A stretch of DNA of 64,000 bases from Schizophyllum amplum (taxonomy: Eukaryota; Basidiomycota; Agaricomycetes; Agaricales; Schizophyllaceae). The DNA lies in the NCBI GenBank assembly GCA_007026445.1, contig VDMD01000016.1, positions 592,759 through 656,758 of the forward strand. The letters run 5' to 3'. The notes beneath the pieces are model-generated. The model saw only the letters and a program-made list of their open reading frames with translations. It searched no databases and was not told where the DNA came from. Below are positions 21,917 through 31,830 of the stretch, one piece after another. Within the stretch, counting starts at the first letter, position 1. Each line of letters begins with the position of its first letter. Position numbers and translations under genes: made by a program.

Positions 21917-24118
21917 ATGGACGCTCCCTCGCTCGTCCTCGTTCCTCCCTCACCCTTCGACGTCCAATTCCAGTCGCGCTCGCCGTCGGCGTCCCCTAGG
22001 ACGACAGTCACCGCCGACACGTCCGCGCGCTCCTCCCGCTCCTCCTACCAGTACCACGGAGCAAGCTCATCCGAGACGACCATATTCTCCATCTATTCCA
22101 TGTACGGCGAAGGCAAAGACGGCTGCGAGAACGAGGGCAGCAGTTCCGCGGACAATCCGCGGCTATCGTACGCCAAGCGGAGCAGCAGCAGGACCAGCGC
22201 CAGCGTGCCCTCCGACGTGTACGACGGGATCGTGGAGGTTGCGACGAAGGCGACAGTCTCGCCGGACGGATCGCTGTCGGTCGGCGCCGCCTCATATGCC
22301 CGGCAACGCAATGGGTTCGTACCGCAGGTGACGATACGCGCATCGTCCGACGATGCGGAATCATCGACGGCGGCGACACCCACCAATCTGGGCGCCCGCT
22401 CACGCACGCCATCCCCGAGACCAGCGTCATCCGAATTCCTGTCGCCACACCAGCCCAGCCCGACCGCCTCCACTTCGTCTTCGGCCCCTCCCACCCCACG
22501 GTCACCCTCCAAATCGCCCGTTATCACGCGCAAGCACTCCCTCAGCGCCATGACCAACCTCTCCCAGAGCGTCGCCTCGCTCACGCATACCAACTCCATA
22601 AATACCCCGCAGCCGCTCCCGAACGAGGACCCTGACGCGTTCCATGTGCGGCACACATACGCACTGCTCGATCTGTGCGGCGTGAAGGGTGATGGCTTCG
22701 TTGAGGGCGTCGAGCGCACCCGCGCACGCGTAGGCAACAGTCGCAGCAGCCAGCTTGATGCTGCACAGGCAATCGGTGACAGCGGGGAGAAGAGGAAAGA
22801 GCTCGACGAGAAGGAGCGTGCTGTCCTCGAAAGGCTTGACCGCTACGGTTTCTACGAGTCCGGCTCTCACGACAGGCTCGTCAGCATGCCCGCCGCGCCG
22901 CTAGCTCAACCCCTCAAGATGGTCGCGCCCGCTACGATCGAGGCAGGACCAGCGCCTTCGGGCTTTGCTGCTGCTGCAAACAGCTCTCGCGGCGGCCCTC
23001 CTCCACCCTTACCACCATCACTGTCATCACTGCCGCCCCCACAACCTCTGACGAAGGAGGTTCCTCGTCTGGAGAAGTGGGGGCGCATGATCATCCCATT
23101 CACTCGAGACCAGGGCGGCAATATCGAGTCATGGGGCATTCGGGAAGGTGTGCCGGACAAGAAGTTGAGGAGGCGGGTGTACAAGGGCGTCCCCGATAGA
23201 TGGAGAAGCGCGACGTGGGTTATTCTGGTGCGGAGAGCTGTATGCAAGGCGGGACTAGGCGGGGGTCATCCTGGGTTTGGTGGGGAGCGACAGGTGGAAG
23301 CAGAGATGAAGCGTTTGCAGGCGGTGTACACGGAGAAGCTGGAAGAGGCTTCTTCGTACGACATCCAGATTGACTTGGATGTACCGCGGACCATTGGCGG
23401 ACATGTCATGTTCAAGACGCGCTATGGCCTAGGGTGCGTAGAATCTCACGAGAGTTTTATTCGCTGTCTAATGCCATGCTTCAGTCAACGGTCCCTTTTT
23501 CACGTCCTGCACTCGTTTTCGCTGTATTGCGACACTTGCGGCTACGTTCAAGGCATGGGCCCCATCGCGTCCACGCTGCTCCTCCACCTTCCGCCCCCGA
23601 CCGTCTACACCCTTCTCTGCTTCATGCACTCATCACCTGCCTACTCGCTGCATTCCATGTTCGCGCCAGGCTTCCCGGGCCTCCTGGAGGCCATCTATGT
23701 CCAAGAGCGTATCATGCAGACATGTATGCCCGACGTGTACGCCGCCCTCCGCGACAAAGGTGTCGGCACGACGGCCTACGCGACCAAGTGGTACATCACG
23801 CTCTTCGTCACCAGCCTGCCTTTCCAGACGGTGCTGCGGGTATGGGACTGTTGGCTATTGGAGGGCCGTGACGTGTGGGTCGTGCTTGCTGCAGCGGTGG
23901 TACGCGTGTTCCACGAGCACATCGTCGCGCCGGGCGCGACGTTCGAGAGTATCCTCTCCCTGCTCTCATCGTTCTTTGTGCCCGCGGACGAGGACGCGCT
24001 GCTGGCGTGGATGGCGCGGACGCTCGCGGATACGAAGCTTCGGCAAAGCATCGCAGAGTGGCGCGCGACGTGGGCGGTCCTGGTCAAGGAGGGCAAGGAC
24101 GCGACCGCGCTGCTGTAA
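21917..24118 (+). CDS. TBC-domain Rab GTPase-activating protein (716 aa)
   Basis: Start ATG 21917. A 51-nt in-frame intron at 23434-23484 (GTGCGT donor, CTAAT branch, TTCAG acceptor) is removed to join YGLG to QRSLFHVLHSF. Residues 1-230 are Ser/Pro/Thr-rich and disordered. Residues about 390-700 are a TBC domain. They carry the arginine finger (IDLDVPRTI) and the glutamine finger (GYVQGM, where YCQG is commoner). Also present are KWYITLFVTSLPF and VLRVWDCWLLEG, typical of the C-terminal half. TBC proteins accelerate GTP hydrolysis by Rab GTPases in membrane traffic. The overall layout, a long N-terminal tail then KWGRMI and KGVPDRWRSATW, resembles the Gyp/Msb family, but I do not assign a specific orthologue. 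Confidence 0.92.
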   Translation: MDAPSLVLVPPSPFDVQFQSRSPSASPRTTVTADTSARSSRSSYQYHGASSSETTIFSIYSMYGEGKDGCENEGSSSADNPRLSYAKRSSSRTSASVPSDVYDGIVEVATKATVSPDGSLSVGAASYARQRNGFVPQVTIRASSDDAESSTAATPTNLGARSRTPSPRPASSEFLSPHQPSPTASTSSSAPPTPRSPSKSPVITRKHSLSAMTNLSQSVASLTHTNSINTPQPLPNEDPDAFHVRHTYALLDLCGVKGDGFVEGVERTRARVGNSRSSQLDAAQAIGDSGEKRKELDEKERAVLERLDRYGFYESGSHDRLVSMPAAPLAQPLKMVAPATIEAGPAPSGFAAAANSSRGGPPPPLPPSLSSLPPPQPLTKEVPRLEKWGRMIIPFTRDQGGNIESWGIREGVPDKKLRRRVYKGVPDRWRSATWVILVRRAVCKAGLGGGHPGFGGERQVEAEMKRLQAVYTEKLEEASSYDIQIDLDVPRTIGGHVMFKTRYGLGCVESHESFIRCLMPCFSQRSLFHVLHSFSLYCDTCGYVQGMGPIASTLLLHLPPPTVYTLLCFMHSSPAYSLHSMFAPGFPGLLEAIYVQERIMQTCMPDVYAALRDKGVGTTAYATKWYITLFVTSLPFQTVLRVWDCWLLEGRDVWVVLAAAVVRVFHEHIVAPGATFESILSLLSSFFVPADEDALLAWMARTLADTKLRQSIAEWRATWAVLVKEGKDATALL

Positions 24119-25213
24119 TTGGCCGGAATCCGGACTGCTGTTTTCCCTCGAGATGACCATGACCCTCACGACCATGCCGCCACGAGAGACACGCCCGCCT
24201 GCACGCTCACCGTATCATTATCTGTCTATACTAATACGCAGAACCCTCGGGACACAGGTCCTCTTAGTCTTCATCCCCGCCCATCCACCACCACCAAAAT
24301 ATCTCCTTGTGCTCCCGCTACGGAATCCCTTCCTCCGCACACGGCTCCTCTCCTACCTCACCCTTGTTCCTGTCGCATACACACATCCACCGCCGCCCAC
24401 TCATTCCCGCGTATTCACTAGACAAACTCGCAACGGTCTTTACTACAAGTCGCATTATTTCACTTTTTGGCGCATCCTTTTTCTTCCCGTCCTGACACTC
24501 CGTTATATTTATGACTCGCATAGTTGCCTTGCTGCTTTCCCAACGCAATATGTAATCTAAGTACCAACTCGGCAATCCAAGCAACGGTTTCATAGGGAAA
24601 TTCAGATGAGGAGTTCGTGTGTTCGCGCAGCACTACGCCCTTCACATTGAGCACGCGTGACAGACTTTCCGGCGAGTGTACTTCAACATCTGACCTTGTG
24701 GTGCTAACCGTCGAAACTGTGATGCGCTCTTTGTGTGCTCTGGAGGTTCGACGAGGACGTGAAGTCTGGACTCCTTCCATTACGGCGTGGCGGGCCGAGC
24801 ACACGTGAGCCGCCGTTCATTATTCTCTTCAACTCGCCCTCGTACTTTCGTGATTCATGCTGCCCTTTCTCAGCTGCCGATTCACTCGGCCTCAGAAGGA
24901 TGGAAACCCCAGCTGCGCAAGATTTGCGCTCGCTCTTCGGATCCGGCGCCGGTTGACTTTCAAAGCGTCTAATTGTTCTTCTTATTGTCTTTCGGTCGAG
25001 GTTTGCCTGTCCCGGCAGCGGGGCAATGTCCGCACATAAGAGCGTGCGACGAAGGGGAGCAGAGCATACGCGCGCTTTTCCCCCTTTTGCTTTCCCCGAC
25101 AACTCAACGCCTGCGACGTCCTTACTGGCTTTCACTAGTACGCGGCGCTCTACACTTTGCAAGGTATGTGATTTGTTGTTTTCCATGCGGTCCCTGACAC
25201 CTCATCTTTAGTA
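24119..25213. other. 3' flank of the TBC gene and promoter of F-box copy A
   Basis: No gene. From about 24970 the sequence recurs near 29910 (TTATTGTCTTTCGGTCGA, then GGCAGCGGGG), marking the left edge of the duplicated unit. A 5'-UTR intron is likely at 25162-25211 (GTATGTG donor, TTTAG acceptor just before the ATG), and copy B has the same arrangement. Confidence 0.5.
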
Positions 25214-26820
25214 ATGGCTGAACACCATCATCCCCTCTTATTTCCCGACAAGGGCACGCGTCGGCAGTTAGGCCGTACCTGGGAGAACGACAGCGCTGGT
25301 ATGTGAATTCGATCCGGCACTTGGGAGGATGTTCACAATTTCCTGAACAGCGCGCTGCCCTTCTGCCCTTCCCATCGATATAGTCAACTTTAATGCTCTC
25401 AGGATCAATGATAGCCCGGAGGTCGACACGCGGATAGCTGGAGTACCTGCGCCGCCACCGAACACTCTCATCAATCCTGGCAAAGTCTTGATTGCCACCT
25501 CAGCGAATACGTTGAAAGGTTAGCTTACCCTCTCCTACCGCCTTTGCTCTTGTCTCATGCAGCTCAGTAAGCGCAGCCTCCTGCAGTACGGTCGAACGAC
25601 GGCGCGAGTGCTTCTTTCACCACCTGCCCACCGAATTGCTGTGCGCCATCTTCATGATGTGCGGTGAAATCGACGACCTATCCGTCCATCCTCGGGACCC
25701 TCGTATGTACCCGGTTCATACTCGGTTTCGGGCGTTTCCGTACTGTCGAACCGCATTCATCCTCGGCCACATCTGCTCTCGTTGGCTAAAGGTCACACGC
25801 GGTTGCCCTCGACTGTGGACCACGGTCGACCTCCCGTTTCCCCAGAAAATTGACGTGTCCGTCCTGACGCTCTGCCTGCGTTATTCTGCAGGGCTTCCCT
25901 TGACACTGCACATCAACGACAATAGGGACTATCCAGCCCGTCGACGGAACATCGATACATATCGACGGTTCATGCGCATGGTCGCCTCTACCTCTCATCG
26001 CTGGATCGGCATACATATCTTCATCCTGGGGGAAGAACCAAAGATGTCCGATCTCTTCGAACCATTGTACTCCGTCCCCATGGGTTCCTTCTCGTCTCTC
26101 AAGAGCGTCACGCTGCGACCAGTGCGATTTGTCGACGATGATGGGATGAGGGCTACTCTACGGCTATGGGACACATTCTATTCATCCTCTGCTGTTCGGG
26201 CTGTGCGGTGGTTTGGCGTTGCCGTCGACGTCGTCAATCACGCGCACTCCCTCCATTTACTCACGCACGTCGGTGTGAACTGCATTCTGTCACATGAAGT
26301 GATGGATCTCCTCCGCGCCTGCCCCCGGCTGGAGGTCTTTCAGGGTACCGTCGTCCACCCGCCTGGGTTGTTCCCTGGCACCGCAGACGGCTACCTGATA
26401 CCGGCATCGACGACACCCATCGCTCTCCCTCACTTACGCATCCTCGTGCTAAGCGGTATGAGCGACTGGTCAAACCTCTTCGACGGGCTTGCGGTACCCC
26501 TGCTCAATCGACTGGAGTTGAGTATAACTGATATTCAGGCTCATGCGATCGAACGCTTGCTGGAGAGGTCGGAAGCAAAGCTTGCCATGCTCGCCCTACG
26601 GCACATATCCTGCGAAAACGTGGAGCAGATTAAGGCCCTCCTGCGATGTCCTGCACTGCGACGGCTCAAAATATTTGTTTACCAACCTAGCGAGGGGTCT
26701 TCCGAGTGCGAGGACCGCTGGTACTTCAATCCGAAGCGTTTCGTACCTGCAAATGTCGTATTATGTACCAAGATGTACGAGCATGCAGACAGTTTCTACA
26801 GGGCGGCAATAGGGACATAA
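25214..26820 (+). CDS. F-box protein, duplicated-unit copy A (490 aa, intact)
   Basis: Exons 25214-25298, 25384-25518 and 25568-26820, with introns of 85 and 49 nt; the sum is 491 codons. The N-terminal 85 residues are polar. The F-box is at about residues 90-155 (FFHHLPTELLCAIFMMCGEI, HICSRWLKVTRGCPRLW, TTVDLPFP). The rest contains irregular leucine-rich segments (LTHVGVNCILS, LLRACPRLEVFQGTV, LPHLRILVLSG, LNRLELS, LRRLKIFVY). This is the usual plan of agaricomycete F-box proteins, putative SCF adaptors with unknown targets. It converges on the minus-strand disordered gene with only 16 bp between the two stop codons. A decayed copy lies at 30154. Confidence 0.8.
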
Positions 26821-26836
26821 CACGAGCACTTTGTAT

Positions 26837-29368
26837 CTACGTAGATGCGTTACGCACGCACAGCGACCATTGACGAGCTGCGAACAGTTCTGCTACCTTG
26901 GGAGGACAAAACTCGGTCACAGTCAAACGCACGTCGGCGGCCCACGCGAAGCTCTGCAAAATGTAGAGCATACTTTCCGGGTTGTCCGCGGTAGCATGCA
27001 TGGCATGTGGGAGACGCGCTTTCGTTACTTGCAGCGGCCTCGGGTTGTTCTCATTCGGATCGTGGCGGACCAGACGGGGACGTCCTGCGCCGCTGTAAAA
27101 ATCGAGTACGAGGAGTTCCAACTTGCTCGCAAGGTCTATCAAGGCCAGGACATCGGCTGGAGACATCTTCGCCTTGATGTCTAGTTGCGTCACCTGGTGG
27201 AGAGGGAAAAGTCGAAAGCGATCCACGGCAGCCTTGCCGTCGATTCGCAGATACCGTAGTTGCCTCAGTTTGCCACGGATGGCGCCTTGATCCAGGGTCC
27301 TGTTGTTTTCTTCTTTCATGACGATTTCGACGGCGTGCAGACATCCCAAGTAATTCCCAAGGCTCAGCATAGTCCTCGTCATTATGTCTTGCCCACTTGT
27401 GTCTCGTGCACGGTAGACGCACAGGTGAAGTTGGGTCAAGCGATGGTAACGCTGGTCCGCCTCACAGAAACCTGTAAGTCGAGACATCGCCGCTCCGTAG
27501 TCCCCCTTAAACAGCTCCTTGCTGTCGCCGCCAGGACTCGAATGTTCGAGGTCGGCCTTGGTGTCAACAATAACGACCAGTTGAAGCCCTGCGTACATGC
27601 CAGAGACATGCTGCTCGCCGATGTACGCCCACAACTCATCCTCGTCATCCGATGCATAATCGAGATCTTCCGTTGACGCTGAGGAGAGGCTGCTTGGCGG
27701 GGCTTCATCCAACGCTGCGTCTGGAGTTTCGTTTCGAAGTGTAGTTTGGGCTGCATCGAGGAGTTGTGAAGTGGCAGTGGCCGAGACTTGCGAGTCATCA
27801 TTAGGGGTCGATTGCTGTGTGGCGGGTGGAGGCTCGTCCTCGATTACAGAGCTGTGTGCAGGAGGCTCCGCCGCAACAAGTGCTTCAGACATAGGAGATC
27901 TTACAGCACGAGGGACGGAATCTACGCTGGTGGCCACGCCCTCGCCATACGCATGGTGAAAGGCAGCAGTAGCAACGCCAGGTAGCCACGGTCCAGGCAT
28001 CGTTAGCGACATCGGTGGGCCTGCCGATGACCCGCGTTGGAAGCGAAAATCCCACGAAGTCCACGAAGGGTGCGGCGCGTGCAGTGCGGGCAGGTGAGAC
28101 GTATCGATTTGGCGCACGGGGAGCTCCTCGAGATCGGGTTCGAGGTTGCTCAGGCCAAGTCCATTGGTTGAAGGCGACCTCTCGACCATCGCTTCGTTAG
28201 CCAGCGCATCGAGCTGCATGTCGTCCGGTTCCACAGGGGGCAGTGGCACATAGCTCCCAGTAGGCGCCGGTATAGACAGGATATCAGAGTTATCATGCGG
28301 CATCGGTAGAGGACTCGCAGGCGCGTGACATGGGATGTCGTCCTCCGAATCGCTGCTGTGCTCGTCATTGAACGCGGATGCGCCTGCCATCGACAACTCA
28401 GCGCCTGGACGCCAAAAGTCTTCCCACCTTCCGAAATAATCATCGCGTGGAACGACTGACTGTCCGACGAGACTGTGGCCATTGCTCGGGGCATGCGTGC
28501 TGTCGAAATCAGCGGGGCACGTATCGCCTGCGCTTTCGCCGCTTGAGATGGTAGGCGACACCCCCACAGGAGTCGTCAAGGATACATCACTCTCACGAAC
28601 ACGACTGGAACGGATGGGACTCTCCACGTCGTGACGCGGCGAGTCGACTCCAGCCGTGTCTGGCAGTTCGGGAAGAGACTTGTCGTGATCATTGCCTGGG
28701 CATGAGAGACGCTCGTCGTTATCCCCGCTGTTTGTGATTTCCGGCGCCCTCGGTGAACCAGAGAGGCTTGACGAAGACTGCACCGGATTGGCCGCAGACG
28801 CTATAGCCTCGTTCAACTGGTGTTCGTCAGGAATTTGCGGCAAGTTCGCCGTGAGAAGGGAGGAGGGAGTCACTCCCTGTAATTGGTGCAGATCAACGCC
28901 AAGGGAAGGCTGAGGCGGAAGACGCGAGAGCAAGTCGTCGGCGTGCTGGCCATGATATTCGATAGCGACATTATGGGTTGTGTTTGCGAGCGTCGTAGAA
29001 GGTCCGCGCCTTGAGGAGGAAAGTACATCGTTCGAGGTGCGGCGAGAGGCGCGACGGGAGAAAGGGTGCCGCATAAATGCACCGATGGCGCGTAGGACAC
29101 GGTGGCGGCGAGAGGTCCTGACCACCGCGACCGGCGCGGGGAGATTGGAGTGAAGGATGCCCGGTGTCGCTGCCGCCTGCGGCATACGGACACTGAGGTC
29201 TTGATCGTTCACTATGAGGCGAATCGTTAGCAACGCGGGACACGTCGTCGGAGAGCACTCACCAAGGCCTCCGGTCTGAGGCACGCTCGGAGTCGTGCCA
29301 TTCGTGCGCACAGTCGTAGAGACGTCAGAAAGGAGACCGACGGCGGACTCGTGCGGTCGTTCAGTCAT
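26837..29368 (-). CDS. Long disordered protein with leucine-rich C-terminus, copy A (826 aa)
   Basis: Start ATG 29368 (MTERPHES) is chosen because the same start is conserved in copy B; an upstream ATG at 29401 is almost on top of the TATA-like box. A 51-nt intron (29262-29212; GTGAGT donor, GCTAAC branch, ATAG acceptor) is in frame. Residues 1-560 are disordered, rich in Ser, Pro and Asp, with a basic island near residues 70-120 (RTSRRHRVLRAIGAF, SRRASRR). From about 590 the protein folds: WAYIGEQHVSGMYAGLQ, then leucine-rich text (LRQLRYLRID, VTQLDIKAK, KLELLVLDFYS). No known domain. It converges on the F-box gene, and the pair is duplicated as a unit. Function unknown. Confidence 0.72.
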   Translation of the reverse strand: MTERPHESAVGLLSDVSTTVRTNGTTPSVPQTGGLGECSPTTCPALLTIRLIVNDQDLSVRMPQAAATPGILHSNLPAPVAVVRTSRRHRVLRAIGAFMRHPFSRRASRRTSNDVLSSSRRGPSTTLANTTHNVAIEYHGQHADDLLSRLPPQPSLGVDLHQLQGVTPSSLLTANLPQIPDEHQLNEAIASAANPVQSSSSLSGSPRAPEITNSGDNDERLSCPGNDHDKSLPELPDTAGVDSPRHDVESPIRSSRVRESDVSLTTPVGVSPTISSGESAGDTCPADFDSTHAPSNGHSLVGQSVVPRDDYFGRWEDFWRPGAELSMAGASAFNDEHSSDSEDDIPCHAPASPLPMPHDNSDILSIPAPTGSYVPLPPVEPDDMQLDALANEAMVERSPSTNGLGLSNLEPDLEELPVRQIDTSHLPALHAPHPSWTSWDFRFQRGSSAGPPMSLTMPGPWLPGVATAAFHHAYGEGVATSVDSVPRAVRSPMSEALVAAEPPAHSSVIEDEPPPATQQSTPNDDSQVSATATSQLLDAAQTTLRNETPDAALDEAPPSSLSSASTEDLDYASDDEDELWAYIGEQHVSGMYAGLQLVVIVDTKADLEHSSPGGDSKELFKGDYGAAMSRLTGFCEADQRYHRLTQLHLCVYRARDTSGQDIMTRTMLSLGNYLGCLHAVEIVMKEENNRTLDQGAIRGKLRQLRYLRIDGKAAVDRFRLFPLHQVTQLDIKAKMSPADVLALIDLASKLELLVLDFYSGAGRPRLVRHDPNENNPRPLQVTKARLPHAMHATADNPESMLYILQSFAWAADVRLTVTEFCPPKVAELFAARQWSLCVRNAST

Positions 29369-30153
29369 GTTGGAAAGTCGTCGAGGGATGCTGCACAGCA
29401 TCCGTATGTCGAGGCCTTATAAGGGCCCCGCCATGGCGTGCCGTCCATTGACGCATATACGAGGTGATTCTGAGCAAAAGTGGTAGGCATTGTTCCCAAT
29501 GGATTATAGCGCGCCCACTGACCTTCAATTCCGTGGAGGGAACAAGGTGACATTGGCCCATCCGGCCAGTCGTTTCAGAAGAACCGTATATGGAAGCAGC
29601 ATATACACCGCAAAAACCATTGTGCAGCATGTAGCGGTATACGACAAGGGACAAGGTGTAGAGAACAAGAGTTGAAGGGAGAGGAAAGAACAAGGCATCC
29701 GAATTCGGACGAACCTCGATTCAGGGCCGGCCACGTGTCGAGATTGTCGTTCATTGTTCTTTCCAGGCCTGTTCCGCACCTCCATCCTCCAGAGTCCTCC
29801 ATCCATCCTCGTCCTGCACGTACTCCAATGATCAAACAGCTTTGTCAATTACTCGAGAAGGTAACAGCTTGTATGTATGTCATCCGAAACCGATACCGGC
29901 TGCGCAATTGTTTTCCTCGTTATTGTCTTTCGGTCGAAGCTCAGTGCTGATCCCGGCAGCGGGGAATTGTCCGTGCACACATAAGAGCGCATGTAAAGGG
30001 GGGAGGGCCAGAACATACGACGCTGCTCCTCTTCATTCTCTTTTGCTCTACCTCAGACGTTCCCACTGTCTGTCACTACACGGCGCACACGCCCTGCAGG
30101 GTATGTGTCTCGTTATTGGTGCCTATATTTTTCCTGACATCCAAATTCTAGCA
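29369..30153. other. Shared flank: promoter of the 826-aa gene and of F-box copy B
   Basis: The palindromic CCTTATAAGG at 29415-29424 is a TATA-like element about 50 bp upstream of the 29368 start. The following 250 bp is repeated upstream of copy B of the same gene (34150-34330) with many substitutions. From about 29910 the second duplicated unit begins. Confidence 0.5.
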
Positions 30154-31830
30154 ATGGCTCAATGCAGTTTTCCTCACTCATTCTCCGACAAGAGCACGCC
30201 CCAGCAGGCGGGTTTCGCCTGGGAGAACGACGCCGCTGGTATGTGCAGTCGATCCGGCAGTTGCAAGGATGTTGACAGTTTCCTGAACAGCGCGGTGCCC
30301 TTCTGCCCTTCCGATTGATATCGTTAACTTTGATGCTCTCAGTATCAATGTTAGCGCAGAGGTGGAGACGCGGCCAGCTGGTGTACCTGCCCCGCCATCC
30401 AGATTTATGATACCCGCCTCAGCGAATGCATTGGAAGGTAATCAAACCCTCTCCTACCGCTTTTGTTCTCGTCTCACGCGGCTCATAAGGCGCAGACAAA
30501 TCCAGTACGCTCGAACGACGGCGTGTGTGCTTCTTTCACCGCCTGCCCACCGAACTGCTGTGCGCCATCTTCATATTGTGCGGCAAAATCGACGACCTCT
30601 CCGCCCATCCTCGAGACCCTCGCATGGATCCATACAGTATTTGCGTCAAGGTCGCCCCGTACTGTCGGACCGTTTACTTCCTCGGCCGCGTTTGCGCTCG
30701 CTGGCTGTCGGTCACGCGCGGTTGTCCCCAGCTATGGACTATGGTGGACCTCCCGTTTCCCCAGAAGCGTGACGTCACTGTTCTGGCGCTCTGTCTGCGC
30801 TATTCCGCTGGTCTTCCCATGACGCTACATATCAACGACAACCGTCTCTATACAGATCGGCGACGCAATATCGATGCGTGTCGACGGTTCATGCGCATGG
30901 TCGCCTCTAACGCTCATCGCTGGGTCGGCATTCATATATACATTCGGCAGGAATCACCGAAGGTGTCCGATATTTTTGAACCATTATATTCCCTGCCTAC
31001 GGGCTCTTTCGCGTCCCTCGAGCACGCTACGATACGACCAGGTTGGCGCTTTATCGACGATTCGACGGAGGCGGCTGCACTGCGACTTTGGGACACATTC
31101 TATACGTCTTCTCTCCTTCGAACCGCACACTGGGCTCTCGTCCCCGTGCGTGCCCCTGCACCCGTCCTGGAGCAACTCACGCACGTCGGTGTACACGTCA
31201 TCCTGGCGGAGGACGTGATGGATCTCTTGCGCGCCTGCCCACGGCTCGAGGTATTCCAGGGTACCGTCGTTCCGCCGTCCAACGTGATCCCAGGAAGAAA
31301 CGATGGCTATCTGATACCAATTGTGACAACGCCTATCATCCTTTCTCATATACGCATTCTCGTGCTCAGCGGCATGTACGACTGGACACACCTCTTCGAT
31401 GGACTTTCGACACCTTTGCTCGATCGACTGGAGATGTGCAATACCGGTATACAAGCTAATACTATCGAAAGCATGCTCAGTCGCTCTAGGGCACAACTCG
31501 TCATGCTGGCTCTTCGCCACACATATTACGGAAATGTAGAGCAGACGGTGGCCCTTCTGCGAGGTCTTCACTCGGGATCTTAAGATTCTCGTATATGAAG
31601 ACTTTGACAAGGCGCACCGGGACCCTGATGTTGACCCGAAAACTTCGATCCATCCCCTTACTTGCCACAGCATGTCGTGTTATACATCAAAACTCACGAG
31701 AAGTACAGAATCGCAGACGAGACTTATTACAAGCTGAGACTGTCCTTGTGATTATCATAATATATGTATGTCGTGCTGATATCGAGCGAGCAGAGTTCGA
31801 AAGGAACCCATCAGTTCATGTGTAACAATA
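30154..31830 (+). pseudogene. F-box gene, duplicated-unit copy B, decayed
   Basis: It aligns throughout with copy A at 25214: start context, exon 1, the F-box (FFHRLPTELLCAIF) and the leucine-rich region. Three lesions are visible against copy A. The first-intron acceptor GATATAG has become GATATCG near 30321. The second-intron acceptor CTCAG has become CTCAT near 30485. Two bases are lost near 31567, which shifts frame so the protein stops at 31583. The lost C-terminus is still readable in another frame (LKILVYEDFD). A truncated protein could still be made from an internal start. Most likely a pseudogene or one in the making. Confidence 0.75.

Noticed and set aside
23434..23871. Separate genes in alternative frames within the TBC gene
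   Set aside because: They overlap the TBC catalytic core and lack motifs; the 51-nt intron explains the local frame oddity.
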